From assembly GCA_026003175.1 (NCBI GenBank), contig BPGT01000007.1, forward strand, positions 56,057 to 120,056: a DNA stretch of 64,000 nucleotides. The letters run 5' to 3'. Origin of the DNA: Armatimonadota bacterium. GTDB lineage: Bacteria; Armatimonadota; HRBIN16. The notes beneath the pieces are model-generated. The model ran no database searches. It saw only the letters and a list, made by a program, of their open reading frames with translations, and was not told where the DNA came from. Below are positions 1-8,950 of the stretch, piece after piece. Positions within the stretch are counted from its first letter, which is position 1. Every line of letters begins with the position of its first letter. The position numbers were made by a program, and so were the translations under genes.

Positions 1-1945
1 GTAATGCCACCAGTGAGTGCGGAGGCAGTTGCACGGTGAAGCGGCTTCCCAACTTGCCCAGAGCACGATGCGTCACGCCAACCGCGTTCGGGTTCTGTTC
101 GTTTGTGGAATCCACTCGCTCGCCGGAAAGTATCCACAGCGCCGCGCCCTGTGCGGACAGACCTCGCACCTCTACCTCCACCTGTAACGGCAAACTCAGA
201 TGCTTGTTGACCATTATCGCGTATGCTCTTTGCCGTCCCTTGCGACTGGCAATCGCAGAAAGGTAAGGCACAGCAGGGAAAGCGCGGGGAACCACCTCTT
301 GAATCTGCACATCGCGGTACCATGCCTTGCCAGATACCGTCCCTCCGCCTTCCAGGCGACGTGCTAGCACTTCCACCTCGCGTGTGTCGGGCAGAGTGCG
401 GTATTCTACCTCCACCCGCGTCCAGCCGGACGTGCCGGTAATTTCGGGAGTAATCGCAGCAGAGCGAGTTGCCAGCCAGCCACGCGCATCGCCAATCTGG
501 AAACAAGCCCCCCGGCTGGAGCGGAGATTTTCCGTCTTCACCCATCCGCTCAGGCGGTAAAGCGTGTTCGGTTTTGCGGGAAGCACCACCCGTGCATGGT
601 AGTAATTGGTGTCCTTCCCCTCGCGAAACTCCACCGCCAGCACGTCGTTGTCCAGCCTCTGTTCCACACCGGCAAGGGGCTGAATCCTCCACCCCTCCGC
701 AGGTTTAACAGGCACACCGACAGCGCCGCCTCGCTGCCCTTTCCCCCGTGCTGGAGCCACCCCGTAACCACCTTCCACCTCGAAGCGGGGGGAATCGACC
801 TGTACCTCTATCAGTTCGTCGCCGAAGTGGTGGTGGTAGAGTTCAAAGGGGTAGTACTGCGCACGCTTGACCAGCCGCTCACCCAGATGGGTATACCCCT
901 TCACCATACCCCAGTACTCATTGCAAAACTGCCAGAAATTCGCCATGAGGATACGGTTCTTCGGATTCAAGAACACACGCAGCATCTCAGCGTTGAGCAG
1001 GGCGTTGCCCAGAGTATGGCGATACGGCACAGGCTTCTCCTGCACAAAGTGCCCGTTAAACTCGGTGACGGCAATAGGCACGTTTTCTCTACCGGTGGTC
1101 TCTCGTAACAGGCGTCGCAGGTCATCATAGTAGCTCTGAATCTGGTCGGGGCAGGCGAATGCCAGCGCGAACAGCTCCTCCGCTGGCGGCACTCCGTCCT
1201 CGCGAGAGTACTGAGGGATGTAGCTGTGGTGGATGACGAAATCCACCTCCTTGCCCAGGATATTCAGCACAGGACGCGCCCACTCATCCAGATGGGGAAA
1301 ACCCGTTGCTACCACCGCTCCCAGCTTGATACGAGGGTCCACTGCTTTCATCGCCCGACGGTACTGCAGGTAGTTCTGGGCATACTCGGTGGGCGACATA
1401 CGACGTGACACGTGGTCACCATGTTCCGTCTCGTTACCGTATTCGAACCACCGCACATTCCACGACTGACGTCTCCCATCCTTTGCCCGCAGCTGTGCCC
1501 AGGGATGCCGTGCGTCGGCTGGAGAGTTCAGGTACTCCACCATGTCGGCTGCGTCCTGCGCTGTGCCGTGATAGTCGGCGAGGGTAATGAGGGGCACTGC
1601 CCCCATCGCCTCACAGCACTGCAGAAACTCCGGCAAGCCAAACAGCTGCTCGGGGCGTCCCTCTAACGGTCCCACCGTCTTCTTCCAGTCGAAAAGATGC
1701 ACGCCACACCCGCCCGGATAACGCGCCACGCTTAATCCGATGTTTTTTGCCAGAGCTACCATCCCCGGCACAGGGCGTCTGCGCTCCGGGTCCCAAATCC
1801 CCGCTCCGCGGTCGTGGTATATCGGCTCCGCATGGGGCCACCCGCCTTTCTGGTAGCCGAGCATGTTGTTGCCGAATATCCAGTGGTTCACCCTCCCAAC
1901 GGTTCTGTCCGCGAAAAGGGTGACATGTGCCTGTAGAGATGGCAT
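1..1945 (-). CDS. GH51-type alpha-L-arabinofuranosidase, 3' end beyond window
   Basis: Open on the minus strand from an ATG at 1945 to the left edge (about 648 codons, stop not in window). It probably removes L-arabinofuranosyl residues from plant polysaccharide. The sequence shows the GH51 order: RYPGGC followed by DW and VGP near residues 70-100, the acid/base motif GNE with Glu172, and the nucleophile motif TEFN with Glu295, at spacing close to characterised GH51 enzymes. A carbohydrate-binding-module-like stretch lies at roughly residues 420-550, ahead of the C-terminal beta domain. No signal peptide is visible. The start is one base after the stop of the upstream gene, with GGAGG at good distance, so the two are translationally coupled. 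Family call is firm; substrate is inferred. Confidence 0.82.
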   Translation of the reverse strand, partial: MPSLQAHVTLFADRTVGRVNHWIFGNNMLGYQKGGWPHAEPIYHDRGAGIWDPERRRPVPGMVALAKNIGLSVARYPGGCGVHLFDWKKTVGPLEGRPEQLFGLPEFLQCCEAMGAVPLITLADYHGTAQDAADMVEYLNSPADARHPWAQLRAKDGRRQSWNVRWFEYGNETEHGDHVSRRMSPTEYAQNYLQYRRAMKAVDPRIKLGAVVATGFPHLDEWARPVLNILGKEVDFVIHHSYIPQYSREDGVPPAEELFALAFACPDQIQSYYDDLRRLLRETTGRENVPIAVTEFNGHFVQEKPVPYRHTLGNALLNAEMLRVFLNPKNRILMANFWQFCNEYWGMVKGYTHLGERLVKRAQYYPFELYHHHFGDELIEVQVDSPRFEVEGGYGVAPARGKGQRGGAVGVPVKPAEGWRIQPLAGVEQRLDNDVLAVEFREGKDTNYYHARVVLPAKPNTLYRLSGWVKTENLRSSRGACFQIGDARGWLATRSAAITPEITGTSGWTRVEVEYRTLPDTREVEVLARRLEGGGTVSGKAWYRDVQIQEVVPRAFPAVPYLSAIASRKGRQRAYAIMVNKHLSLPLQVEVEVRGLSAQGAALWILSGERVDSTNEQNPNAVGVTHRALGKLGSRFTVQLPPHSLVAL

Positions 1946-1946
1946 C

Positions 1947-4900
1947 TCAACGCCTCCATAACAGGATTTGCCTGGCAATCTCCCTTCTCAGACGATACAC
2001 CGCGTCCGGGTCGGGGAGAATCGTGGTAGAGCGTAAACCGCCGGCGTTTGGGATAGACACGAGAGACTCCATCTGCTCCTGCAGTGCCCCCGCTGCAGAC
2101 ACCTCTTTGCCCGCCTGTCGCGCTTGCTCCACCGCCTGTTTCCACAACAGGTAGTACTCGTAATCTTCCGCTCCTTCGCGTATCGCTTTCAGGCGGATAC
2201 TGGGCAACGGCTCCCTGCTGCCGACGGGTTCGCCCGGATAGGCGATGTAGCCGTCGCCGTTGGGGTAGCGTATCCAGTAGAACTCCTGCCCCTGGTCGCT
2301 CTGAGAGATATACTGATGCCAGCCTTTCTGCCAAGGATTGTATGTCCACCAGGAGAACCCCCAGAACTCATAGCCTTCCACGTCGTACACGAAGCAATAG
2401 AGCGGCAGTAGCCGCTCGGTAGCAAGGTAGGGTGTATCGAGGCACTGTTGACCATCGGTCGTAAAGAGCAGGCGGTCGCCTGCAGCGCGTCGCTCTCGCA
2501 TCTTCTGTACCGGAAACACGCCGTACTGCCCGATACCCCACATCGTCAGGTAACCGTCCATGTCCGGCGAGTGGTACCAGGTGCTGGAAAAGATGGGCAC
2601 ATCGGGCGCAACCGGTTTGATGATACCGATGAAGTAACGCAAATCCTCCACCACCTGCCGGTTGTTCAGGTGCGGCTCATCAGAGAGGTAGTACACGAGG
2701 CGATCGCGCCAGCCGTTTCGGGTAAAAAGGTCCACTAGCTGACGGTAGGCACCCTGCAACGCTCTCTCGTATTCCGGCGTGCGCGGCTGCAGACCGAACC
2801 TGGACGGGAGCGGATACGCCCAGCCCATCGCGTAGAACAGCCATGGGGTGTAGCAGTGGTTGAATCCCAGATCCTCAAAGCAGTAGCGCGCCATCGGCTC
2901 GAAGCGCGAAGCATCCATCGTCACTTGCCCGTTCTCGTATCGGAACTCTGGCGCCGGAAGCACCACGTCGGGGTTCACTCGATGCTCCGCCATCAGGCGA
3001 TACCAGCGCTTCAGCGTTTCGGGGTCTTCGCCAGCGGTGACGTCCCAGCCGGGTCCCGAACGCAAGTCGTACACGATGCGCAGGTGGCTGCGCTTTGGCA
3101 GAGTGAAGTTCCAAACGGTCACCTGTAGCGGAACCTGCATCAGCCTCTTCCCGGATGCCTGCACGGTGACCATGCCCCGGTACTCTCCTGCGGGAGCATC
3201 CGCGGGCACATAGCAGTCTATCCACAACGCCTGGGTGCGCCCAGCAGGCAAGTTGAACGTTTTCAAGGGTACCATCGGGTCGGGCCACTCGCCTGCCCAG
3301 CCATCGCAGGAAGGAGTTCCTCTCGGCACATGTCGGCAGTATTGCGGCAAGCGGCTGACGTAGTAGTTCGTGGGCACATCTACTGGAACCGTTTGCACAC
3401 GATAGAGCCGGGGCGTGGGCAGTATTGCCCCCGAAGCGTGCCGGAGCGGTGAAACGCTCACGGTGACACCCTGCAGAGGTTGCCTGCTCCAGAGGGCAAC
3501 CTGTACGGGTTCCCACTCGTTGCGGGCGCATTCGATGTGCAGCTGCTGGCTGGCAGGACGCGGCGGGTCATCAGGGAAAACCTTGACCAGCGGGTTCACC
3601 TGCCACAGTGCCAGAGAACGCCCGGGCAACAGGGCGGGGTTTGTGTGTACCTGCGTGACCGTTCCCTCCTCCACCGGCACGAACAGCACACCATCATGCC
3701 ACACGGTACCGTGTACATTCATGGTCAGGTGCAGTTCCACGTGATGTACGTCGGAAGGAGTAACGATTTGGGAGGCGCAAAGCGTCCAATCGTTGTCTCC
3801 TGTTAACCGACGCACGCTGGAGAAGAAAGGTGTTTGCTGGGACAGAGTATTCTCCGCCGTCTTGAAGTGCCCGTGGATGTCCACGCTGCCGCCTGTGATG
3901 CCTTCCGTTTTCACCCAAGCCGCGTACAAGTAGCGCGAGGAGGGCTGTACGGGTACATTCAACAGCCGCCAGCCCAGCCAATCCGCTTTCCGCTCAGGGG
4001 GAACATGCAGGCGCAGGGCATTGCTGCCGAACTTGCCGGGAGAGACTACCCCCGCGCTAAAGCCTTCCGTGCCTGTCGCCTCACCGCCCGCCGACCAGAG
4101 TTGCAGGGAGCGCTCGCGCGATTCAAAATCCCCTTCGCGTGCAAGGTTCATCGCGCTGTGTAACATCTGTTCGTACGCGCGTAACCACTCACTGCCAGCG
4201 GGTTCGCGGGAGAGAAAAACCTCAAAGCGATGCTCCGAACGAGGCTGTAGACGCGCCGCGAAATAGAGCCAGCCGTCCACCCAGATAGCGGGCAGAGTTT
4301 GACCACTTGCCGAGTCCACCACCTGAGCGCGCAGGGGCAGCTGCACACTCCCCGTCAGCCGCCGCACCAGGTGCACCGCGCGGGGTAATGACACCACCAC
4401 CGCCTTCTGCGTGGGAGACTCGCCAAAGTGGCGTACGACCACGGATGCCTGAACCAGCCACTCTGAACGCCAGGCTACCTGCCTGACAGGCGTCCTCTTC
4501 AGGTTCATCCGCTCTACGGGTAGAACGCGCCACCGCACCGCTGGCGCGCTGCCCTCCTCCGCTTCCAGAGTCAGGTCATCGTACCACGCTTCGCCCTCGC
4601 CATACAGCACCGTGCCGATGGTAGCAGTCTGTCCGCCCGCAGGAACCTCAAAGCGTATCTCCACCTGCCGCCAGTCGTAGGTTCCCTCCCCTGCGCCCTG
4701 CACGATGTTCACCATCTGCGGTCGAGTACCGTTCACATGCACGTAATAGCCCACTTGCCCCTTTGCGTTGCGGGCGCGCACCCAACCGCGCAGCACATAA
4801 CGTCGCCCGGGCGTGACGAGAATATTTCCCTGCGACCACTGCACCCACTGCGGAGTAGCTCCCGCCCGTACCTGATGGTAGACACATGCGCTACCGTTTC

Positions 4901-5426
4901 TGCCTTCGTTCCGACGGTACATCGCCAGATGCGCCAGCGAAGTAAGCCCTGTGTTCCAGTGCGCTGGTGCGGTGTCCCCTTCCTCAAAGCTGCCGTTGCG
5001 CAGGGTGGTGTGTACCTCCCCCAGGTCCACAGGAAACGCTTTCGGATTGCCTGTGTAGATATAGACAGTTTCCTTCTTGCCAGCGGGCACGTCTACTGCG
5101 AAGCAGATTTCATCCCCCTCACGTAGCACAGGATCGCGACGCGAGGATACCACCTGGTACAGATACTCTGTGCCTGCCTCACTACACACGCGCAACCTGT
5201 CGCGTGCCTGACCCTCCAGGGGTAATTCTCCCTCTCCCTTGCCGACGCGCAACCTCAGCACGTAGCCGCTCATCTGGGCGGCAGTGTTGTTCGTCACTAC
5301 GACAGGCACCCGAAGGCTCCAGACACCGCCGTTGGCTCCCCAGAGGCTGGTGTGCCATGTCACCTGCGCTTGCGTCGGCACAGCAAAGACGACCATAGCC
5401 AGCAGCACAGTGGTGATAGTCCGCAT
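1947..5426 (-). CDS. Secreted multidomain GH123/DUF4091-like glycoside hydrolase
   Basis: A 1159-aa protein with a signal peptide (residues 1-20, ending TQA). The order appears to be an N-terminal DUF2341-like beta-sandwich (about 25-110), a carbohydrate-binding-like jelly roll beginning NGSFEEG (about 145-290), a second one (about 430-590), then a C-terminal DUF4091/GH123-type barrel (about 720-1100). The barrel holds the Asp-Glu pair in YLSDEP (Asp916, Glu917), matching the catalytic DE pair of GH123 beta-N-acetylgalactosaminidases, which use substrate-assisted catalysis. It is first in a coupled pair with the GH51-like gene, so both probably serve extracellular glycan breakdown. The exact substrate cannot be told. 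Confidence 0.75.
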   Translation of the reverse strand: MRTITTVLLAMVVFAVPTQAQVTWHTSLWGANGGVWSLRVPVVVTNNTAAQMSGYVLRLRVGKGEGELPLEGQARDRLRVCSEAGTEYLYQVVSSRRDPVLREGDEICFAVDVPAGKKETVYIYTGNPKAFPVDLGEVHTTLRNGSFEEGDTAPAHWNTGLTSLAHLAMYRRNEGRNGSACVYHQVRAGATPQWVQWSQGNILVTPGRRYVLRGWVRARNAKGQVGYYVHVNGTRPQMVNIVQGAGEGTYDWRQVEIRFEVPAGGQTATIGTVLYGEGEAWYDDLTLEAEEGSAPAVRWRVLPVERMNLKRTPVRQVAWRSEWLVQASVVVRHFGESPTQKAVVVSLPRAVHLVRRLTGSVQLPLRAQVVDSASGQTLPAIWVDGWLYFAARLQPRSEHRFEVFLSREPAGSEWLRAYEQMLHSAMNLAREGDFESRERSLQLWSAGGEATGTEGFSAGVVSPGKFGSNALRLHVPPERKADWLGWRLLNVPVQPSSRYLYAAWVKTEGITGGSVDIHGHFKTAENTLSQQTPFFSSVRRLTGDNDWTLCASQIVTPSDVHHVELHLTMNVHGTVWHDGVLFVPVEEGTVTQVHTNPALLPGRSLALWQVNPLVKVFPDDPPRPASQQLHIECARNEWEPVQVALWSRQPLQGVTVSVSPLRHASGAILPTPRLYRVQTVPVDVPTNYYVSRLPQYCRHVPRGTPSCDGWAGEWPDPMVPLKTFNLPAGRTQALWIDCYVPADAPAGEYRGMVTVQASGKRLMQVPLQVTVWNFTLPKRSHLRIVYDLRSGPGWDVTAGEDPETLKRWYRLMAEHRVNPDVVLPAPEFRYENGQVTMDASRFEPMARYCFEDLGFNHCYTPWLFYAMGWAYPLPSRFGLQPRTPEYERALQGAYRQLVDLFTRNGWRDRLVYYLSDEPHLNNRQVVEDLRYFIGIIKPVAPDVPIFSSTWYHSPDMDGYLTMWGIGQYGVFPVQKMRERRAAGDRLLFTTDGQQCLDTPYLATERLLPLYCFVYDVEGYEFWGFSWWTYNPWQKGWHQYISQSDQGQEFYWIRYPNGDGYIAYPGEPVGSREPLPSIRLKAIREGAEDYEYYLLWKQAVEQARQAGKEVSAAGALQEQMESLVSIPNAGGLRSTTILPDPDAVYRLRREIARQILLWRR

Positions 5427-5600
5427 CGCGATTCGTACACCTCCCTTGTGAAGGACGTGGGAGCGCTGTCACCACTCCAGAAAGGTCTCTGACCGCAGAG
5501 AGCACGGAGTACGTAGAGTGATGGATGGGAACCTTCCGCACCCTCTGCGGGTTCAGCAGTTCGTCAGTTTCTCAAATTTTGCGAATCTTATGTCAGGATA

Positions 5601-6671
5601 CTATCCCTTCGGCTTGGGTTTTATCTCCCCGCGCTCCACCAGGTCCACCAGTGGGTTGTCGGCAATGGTCAGCGGCAGGTCTACGCGCCCGCGCCGTCGT
5701 ACCGACTCGTAGCAGGCGAAGATAATCTCGGTGGCGTTGAGCGCGTTGCGGGCACACAGTTCGGACTCGCGCCCTTCGCGCAAGGCGGCTACGATGTCGG
5801 CGATGGCGCGCTCGATATAGCCCGGACCATGCATTCCCTCATTGCCGCAGTCCACCGTTTCCCATTCGCCGTTGCCAAATCGGCGGTATCGCAGTGCCGG
5901 CGCACCCGGCTCCATACTGCCCAATTCAATAATGCCGTCACTGCCGATAATACGGTGATGCGCTCCTACCAGTGTCGCACCCACACCGGTGGAAGCCACG
6001 CCCCATACCCCGTTGCGATACTTCCACAGGGCGTACGCCTGATTCTCGTTGTGCGTACCGAACACGAGGTTCTCGGTGCGGTAGTCTATCTGCGCAATGA
6101 CCCATTCCGCCAGAGTCTCGTTATTGAAGTAGTTGCACATATCGAAGTTGTGCGAGCCGTAGTCGTACAGGTTGCCCGCGCCGAACTCCACGCGCACCAG
6201 CGCGCCGACCACGCCATCGTCCAGCAGCTTTTTCGCCATGCGGAAGGGCTTGCCGAAACGCCGCTGGTGGTTGAAGGTGAGTCGTACCCCGCGCCGTTCG
6301 CACTCCTGCGCCATCAGCCGTGCCGCTCCCCAGGTATAGTCCATCGGCTTCTCGCAGTGAATAGCTTTGACGCCCGCCACTGCGCAATCAATCACCAGCT
6401 CGGCGTGCGTCATAGGCCAGGTGCAGATGCTCACGATGTCTAGTTGCTCCTTTTCCAGCATCTCCCGGTGGCTGGTGTAGACGTTCGTGATCCCGTATGC
6501 TGTGGCGAAGGCGCGCGCGTTCTCCTCTACGATGTCGGCGCACGCTACCAACTCGCAATCAGGAAGTAATTTGTAGGCGTCTGCGTGAGCATACGCCATC
6601 GCGTATCCCATTGGACCGGCGCGCTCCGGTTTGCGCCCCGTACCGATGAAGCCAACTCGAAACTTGGGCAT
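5601..6671 (-). CDS. Gfo/Idh/MocA family NAD(P)-dependent oxidoreductase
   Basis: A 356-aa cytoplasmic oxidoreductase acting on a sugar or cyclitol with NAD(P). The N-terminus gives the Rossmann glycine motif (VGFIGTG), and the family EKP motif is present (IHCEKPMDY), its Lys being catalytic in this family. The second half is the usual alpha/beta substrate domain. I chose the ATG at 6671 because AAGGAGG lies six bases upstream; an ATG 33 bases earlier has no such site. It lies upstream of the glycosidase pair on the same strand, separated by about 175 bp. The family covers many substrates, so the sugar is unknown. Confidence 0.9.
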   Translation of the reverse strand: MPKFRVGFIGTGRKPERAGPMGYAMAYAHADAYKLLPDCELVACADIVEENARAFATAYGITNVYTSHREMLEKEQLDIVSICTWPMTHAELVIDCAVAGVKAIHCEKPMDYTWGAARLMAQECERRGVRLTFNHQRRFGKPFRMAKKLLDDGVVGALVRVEFGAGNLYDYGSHNFDMCNYFNNETLAEWVIAQIDYRTENLVFGTHNENQAYALWKYRNGVWGVASTGVGATLVGAHHRIIGSDGIIELGSMEPGAPALRYRRFGNGEWETVDCGNEGMHGPGYIERAIADIVAALREGRESELCARNALNATEIIFACYESVRRRGRVDLPLTIADNPLVDLVERGEIKPKPKG

Positions 6672-6866
6672 GTTATCCTCCTTGTCGCAAGATATGGTTT
6701 CCAAGTGTCATGCAGTCGGATGAACAGGGAAATCACTTCGCTGCTTCGTCGCTCGCCATGAGGATGCATGTCATCTGCGCAGGCTGTTCCTGTCTTGGTG
6801 GCAGAGCGACTGCTTAACTCCTGCATGTAAATTTAGATGAAGGCGACAGAGGTTCCTGTTGAAAGG

Positions 6867-6896
6867 TTCCCCCTCCCGCATGTTGGGGAGGGGGAA
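6867..6896 (-). terminator. Stem-loop after LPP20-like gene
   Basis: An 11-bp perfect inverted repeat (TTCCCCCTCCC and its complement) with an 8-base loop begins four bases after the stop of the LPP20-like gene. The T run that follows on the minus strand is short, so it may be a weak intrinsic terminator or an RNA-stability hairpin. Confidence 0.5.
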
Positions 6897-6899
6897 TAG

Positions 6900-7790
6900 T
6901 CAATCGATGACGAAAATTACGCGATATTCGTTGAGAAAGCCCGACGCCTCATTCGCGGTGAGGAGCAAACGTACGTCGTTGTCCGACAGCACCGGGTCAC
7001 AGCGCCCGGGCGTCTTGGCATAGCCGATCGCCCGCAATATCAGCGGGTTGCTTCCCGCACGCCGGTTCGCCTTTGCCTCTTCCAGCGTTTTGGCATACAC
7101 CACAATGCCCTGCTCTATTACGAACTCCTGGCTGGCGTTGACCGTTCCCCACACCTCACTGCCGTCCTGTCGGCGGATCTTCGGGCTCATCGCGGGGCGA
7201 ATGCCCAGCCCGCGCGTATCGATGATGACGCTGGTGTAGGTGTTGCTCACTACCTGCGGGGCAGCGGGAGCGGGTTGCGCGACGGGTTTGGTAACCACCG
7301 GCAAGGGCGCGCTCGGCTCGGAAGATTGCGCGGCGACTTCCGGCATGATAATCTGGCTCAGCCCCTGTTCGCCGTACATACGCACCGCTACCGTCACCTC
7401 TACCGCCGGCGCACCGTTCAGGTTGACTTTCTGCTCGTGTACCACCTCCGCCCCTTTAACAAATCCGCGCACTTCGGTACGGATACGCTCGCTTTTCGCC
7501 TCGAAGTCCTCGGCGTAGGCGGTTGCATCCACACGTACCTTGTCGGTGACCATCAGCAGGTTTTCCAGCGCGGTCATTATCGCATAGCGACGCGCCTTCA
7601 GGTATGCCTTCGCCTTGTTCGGCTCGTTGTCGGGGATGGCACCGATGCCCTTCGCGTAGATAACCCCGTATTGCCAGTCGATCTTGCCTTTATCCCCGAT
7701 TTTTTCCACCAGCCCCACCATCCGGGTAGTGGTTTGTGCGGCGGCTACTGTGCAGACCGCCAGCGCCAGTAATGTTGCCCAGTACTTCAT
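6900..7790 (-). CDS. LPP20-like secreted protein with a shared C-terminal domain
   Basis: A 296-aa protein with a signal peptide (residues 1-18, ending AAAQ). The middle part resembles the LPP20/FlgP family: Lys/Arg-rich helix, KAYLKARRYAIMTALENLL, then a beta region. The C-terminal 105 residues, starting IIDTRGLGIRPAMSP and ending FVID, are clearly related to the C-terminus of the CsgG/SLH protein encoded at 8951-10282 (VVDTKGLGMRPSISP ... FLVD). A Pro/Ala-rich linker separates the two parts. It is last in a four-gene minus-strand operon of envelope proteins and likely sits on the periplasmic or outer-membrane side. Function is inferred from family and neighbours only. Confidence 0.6.
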   Translation of the reverse strand: MKYWATLLALAVCTVAAAQTTTRMVGLVEKIGDKGKIDWQYGVIYAKGIGAIPDNEPNKAKAYLKARRYAIMTALENLLMVTDKVRVDATAYAEDFEAKSERIRTEVRGFVKGAEVVHEQKVNLNGAPAVEVTVAVRMYGEQGLSQIIMPEVAAQSSEPSAPLPVVTKPVAQPAPAAPQVVSNTYTSVIIDTRGLGIRPAMSPKIRRQDGSEVWGTVNASQEFVIEQGIVVYAKTLEEAKANRRAGSNPLILRAIGYAKTPGRCDPVLSDNDVRLLLTANEASGFLNEYRVIFVID

Positions 7791-7863
7791 GGCAAAACCT
7801 CCTTTGTATGTTGTATCGTTCGAGGTGGCTCGACAGGAACCACGTCCTCCAGAGCAATCTATC

Positions 7864-8949
7864 TCACCGTAGCGACAGGCGTATCAAACTGGGCGAATAG
7901 CGCAGGATGGACACCTGTTTTGTACCCACTCGCAGGTTCATCAGCTGCCTGCGGAACAGGGCGGGGGGCAGCCGCACTACCGCCTCTACCACGCCGTCGC
8001 CTGCCTCCATGCGCTCGCGCTCCACGCTGATTACTCCACGGATTGCGCGCACCTTATCCGAGAACTGGGAGAGGGTTCTGTAGTCCGCGCCGCGCACCAC
8101 CAACCTCACCCGGAATCCGTCATACAGCTGGCTTATCAGTGCAGCCAGCACCCTTTGCCCAAGCGCAGCTTTGGTTTCTTCCACCAGCTCTCGCCCCAGC
8201 GTTTGCAGCGCTTCTTGACGCGCCTCCTCGTTGGAGTTAAAACTGAAACCGGTCGCCTCCCAGCGAAACGGAGGCACGATGACCGTGCCCGTATCCGCCC
8301 ACACCACACGCACGTCTGCATACGCCTTCTGCGTAGCGACCACCTCTCCCAGTCCGTATGGCGCGTCTTTATCACCCAGACGGATGCCTGTGTTCGTACG
8401 CACCGTGCCGATAATCAGCACTTCTGCCGGATTGCCAGGTCCGTCTGCTACAGCAAACCCCCGCGCCTGCAAGGCTTGTATTAGCGCGGCAGTGCTGGTC
8501 GGTTCCGGCTGGCGTGTGTCCACAGTGAGCAGCTTTACGCCGATACGCGGTCGCTCCAGCGCAACGTACACCTCCGGTATTTCCCAAAGTGCCTTTACCG
8601 CATCGATGGTGCTGACCGTAGCGCGGATACGTACCTTCACCAGCCCGTTGCTGGTATCCCACTCCGGTTTGCCTAACAGCTCCCAATGTTTCACGTAGCC
8701 CTGGCTGCGCGTGCGGATGGCTTCCCACACCACTTCATAGTTCTGCGCCAGCGCTTCTGCATTCACCAACACGCCCAGAGCCTGTTCTACCGCGTTGCGC
8801 TTGGCATCCAGTATCGCCTCTTCGATGCAGGCGGCGCGGTCACTGCCGATGGCAGCCATGCCGGATGCTTCAATTTTGACGTCCGATTGCTCTTGTGCGA
8901 GCAAGCCGCCAGCCAGCGCAAGGGCAAGCATGGTGAGCAAGGTGCGCAT
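7864..8949 (-). CDS. FlgT-like envelope protein
   Basis: A 361-aa protein with a signal peptide (residues 1-18, ending LLAQ). Residues about 28-95 match the FlgT N-terminal/LPP20 pattern, a helix CIEEAILDAKRNAVEQALG followed by a beta segment with GYVKHWEL. The middle region (about 130-260) resembles the CsgG/TolB-N-like fold and the end (about 285-345) is another small alpha/beta domain. In Vibrio, FlgT and the partner proteins FlgO and FlgP build outer-membrane rings around the flagellar motor, but no flagellar genes are seen here. It starts one base after the stop of the upstream CsgG/SLH gene, so it is probably translationally coupled to it. Confidence 0.6.
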   Translation of the reverse strand: MRTLLTMLALALAGGLLAQEQSDVKIEASGMAAIGSDRAACIEEAILDAKRNAVEQALGVLVNAEALAQNYEVVWEAIRTRSQGYVKHWELLGKPEWDTSNGLVKVRIRATVSTIDAVKALWEIPEVYVALERPRIGVKLLTVDTRQPEPTSTAALIQALQARGFAVADGPGNPAEVLIIGTVRTNTGIRLGDKDAPYGLGEVVATQKAYADVRVVWADTGTVIVPPFRWEATGFSFNSNEEARQEALQTLGRELVEETKAALGQRVLAALISQLYDGFRVRLVVRGADYRTLSQFSDKVRAIRGVISVERERMEAGDGVVEAVVRLPPALFRRQLMNLRVGTKQVSILRYSPSLIRLSLR

Positions 8950-8950
8950 C

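Noticed and set aside
5484-5512. A CCGCAGAGAGC phrase shared with 18215-18230 as a regulatory repeat
   Set aside because: Only two short, imperfect copies, in different settings; too little to claim a function.
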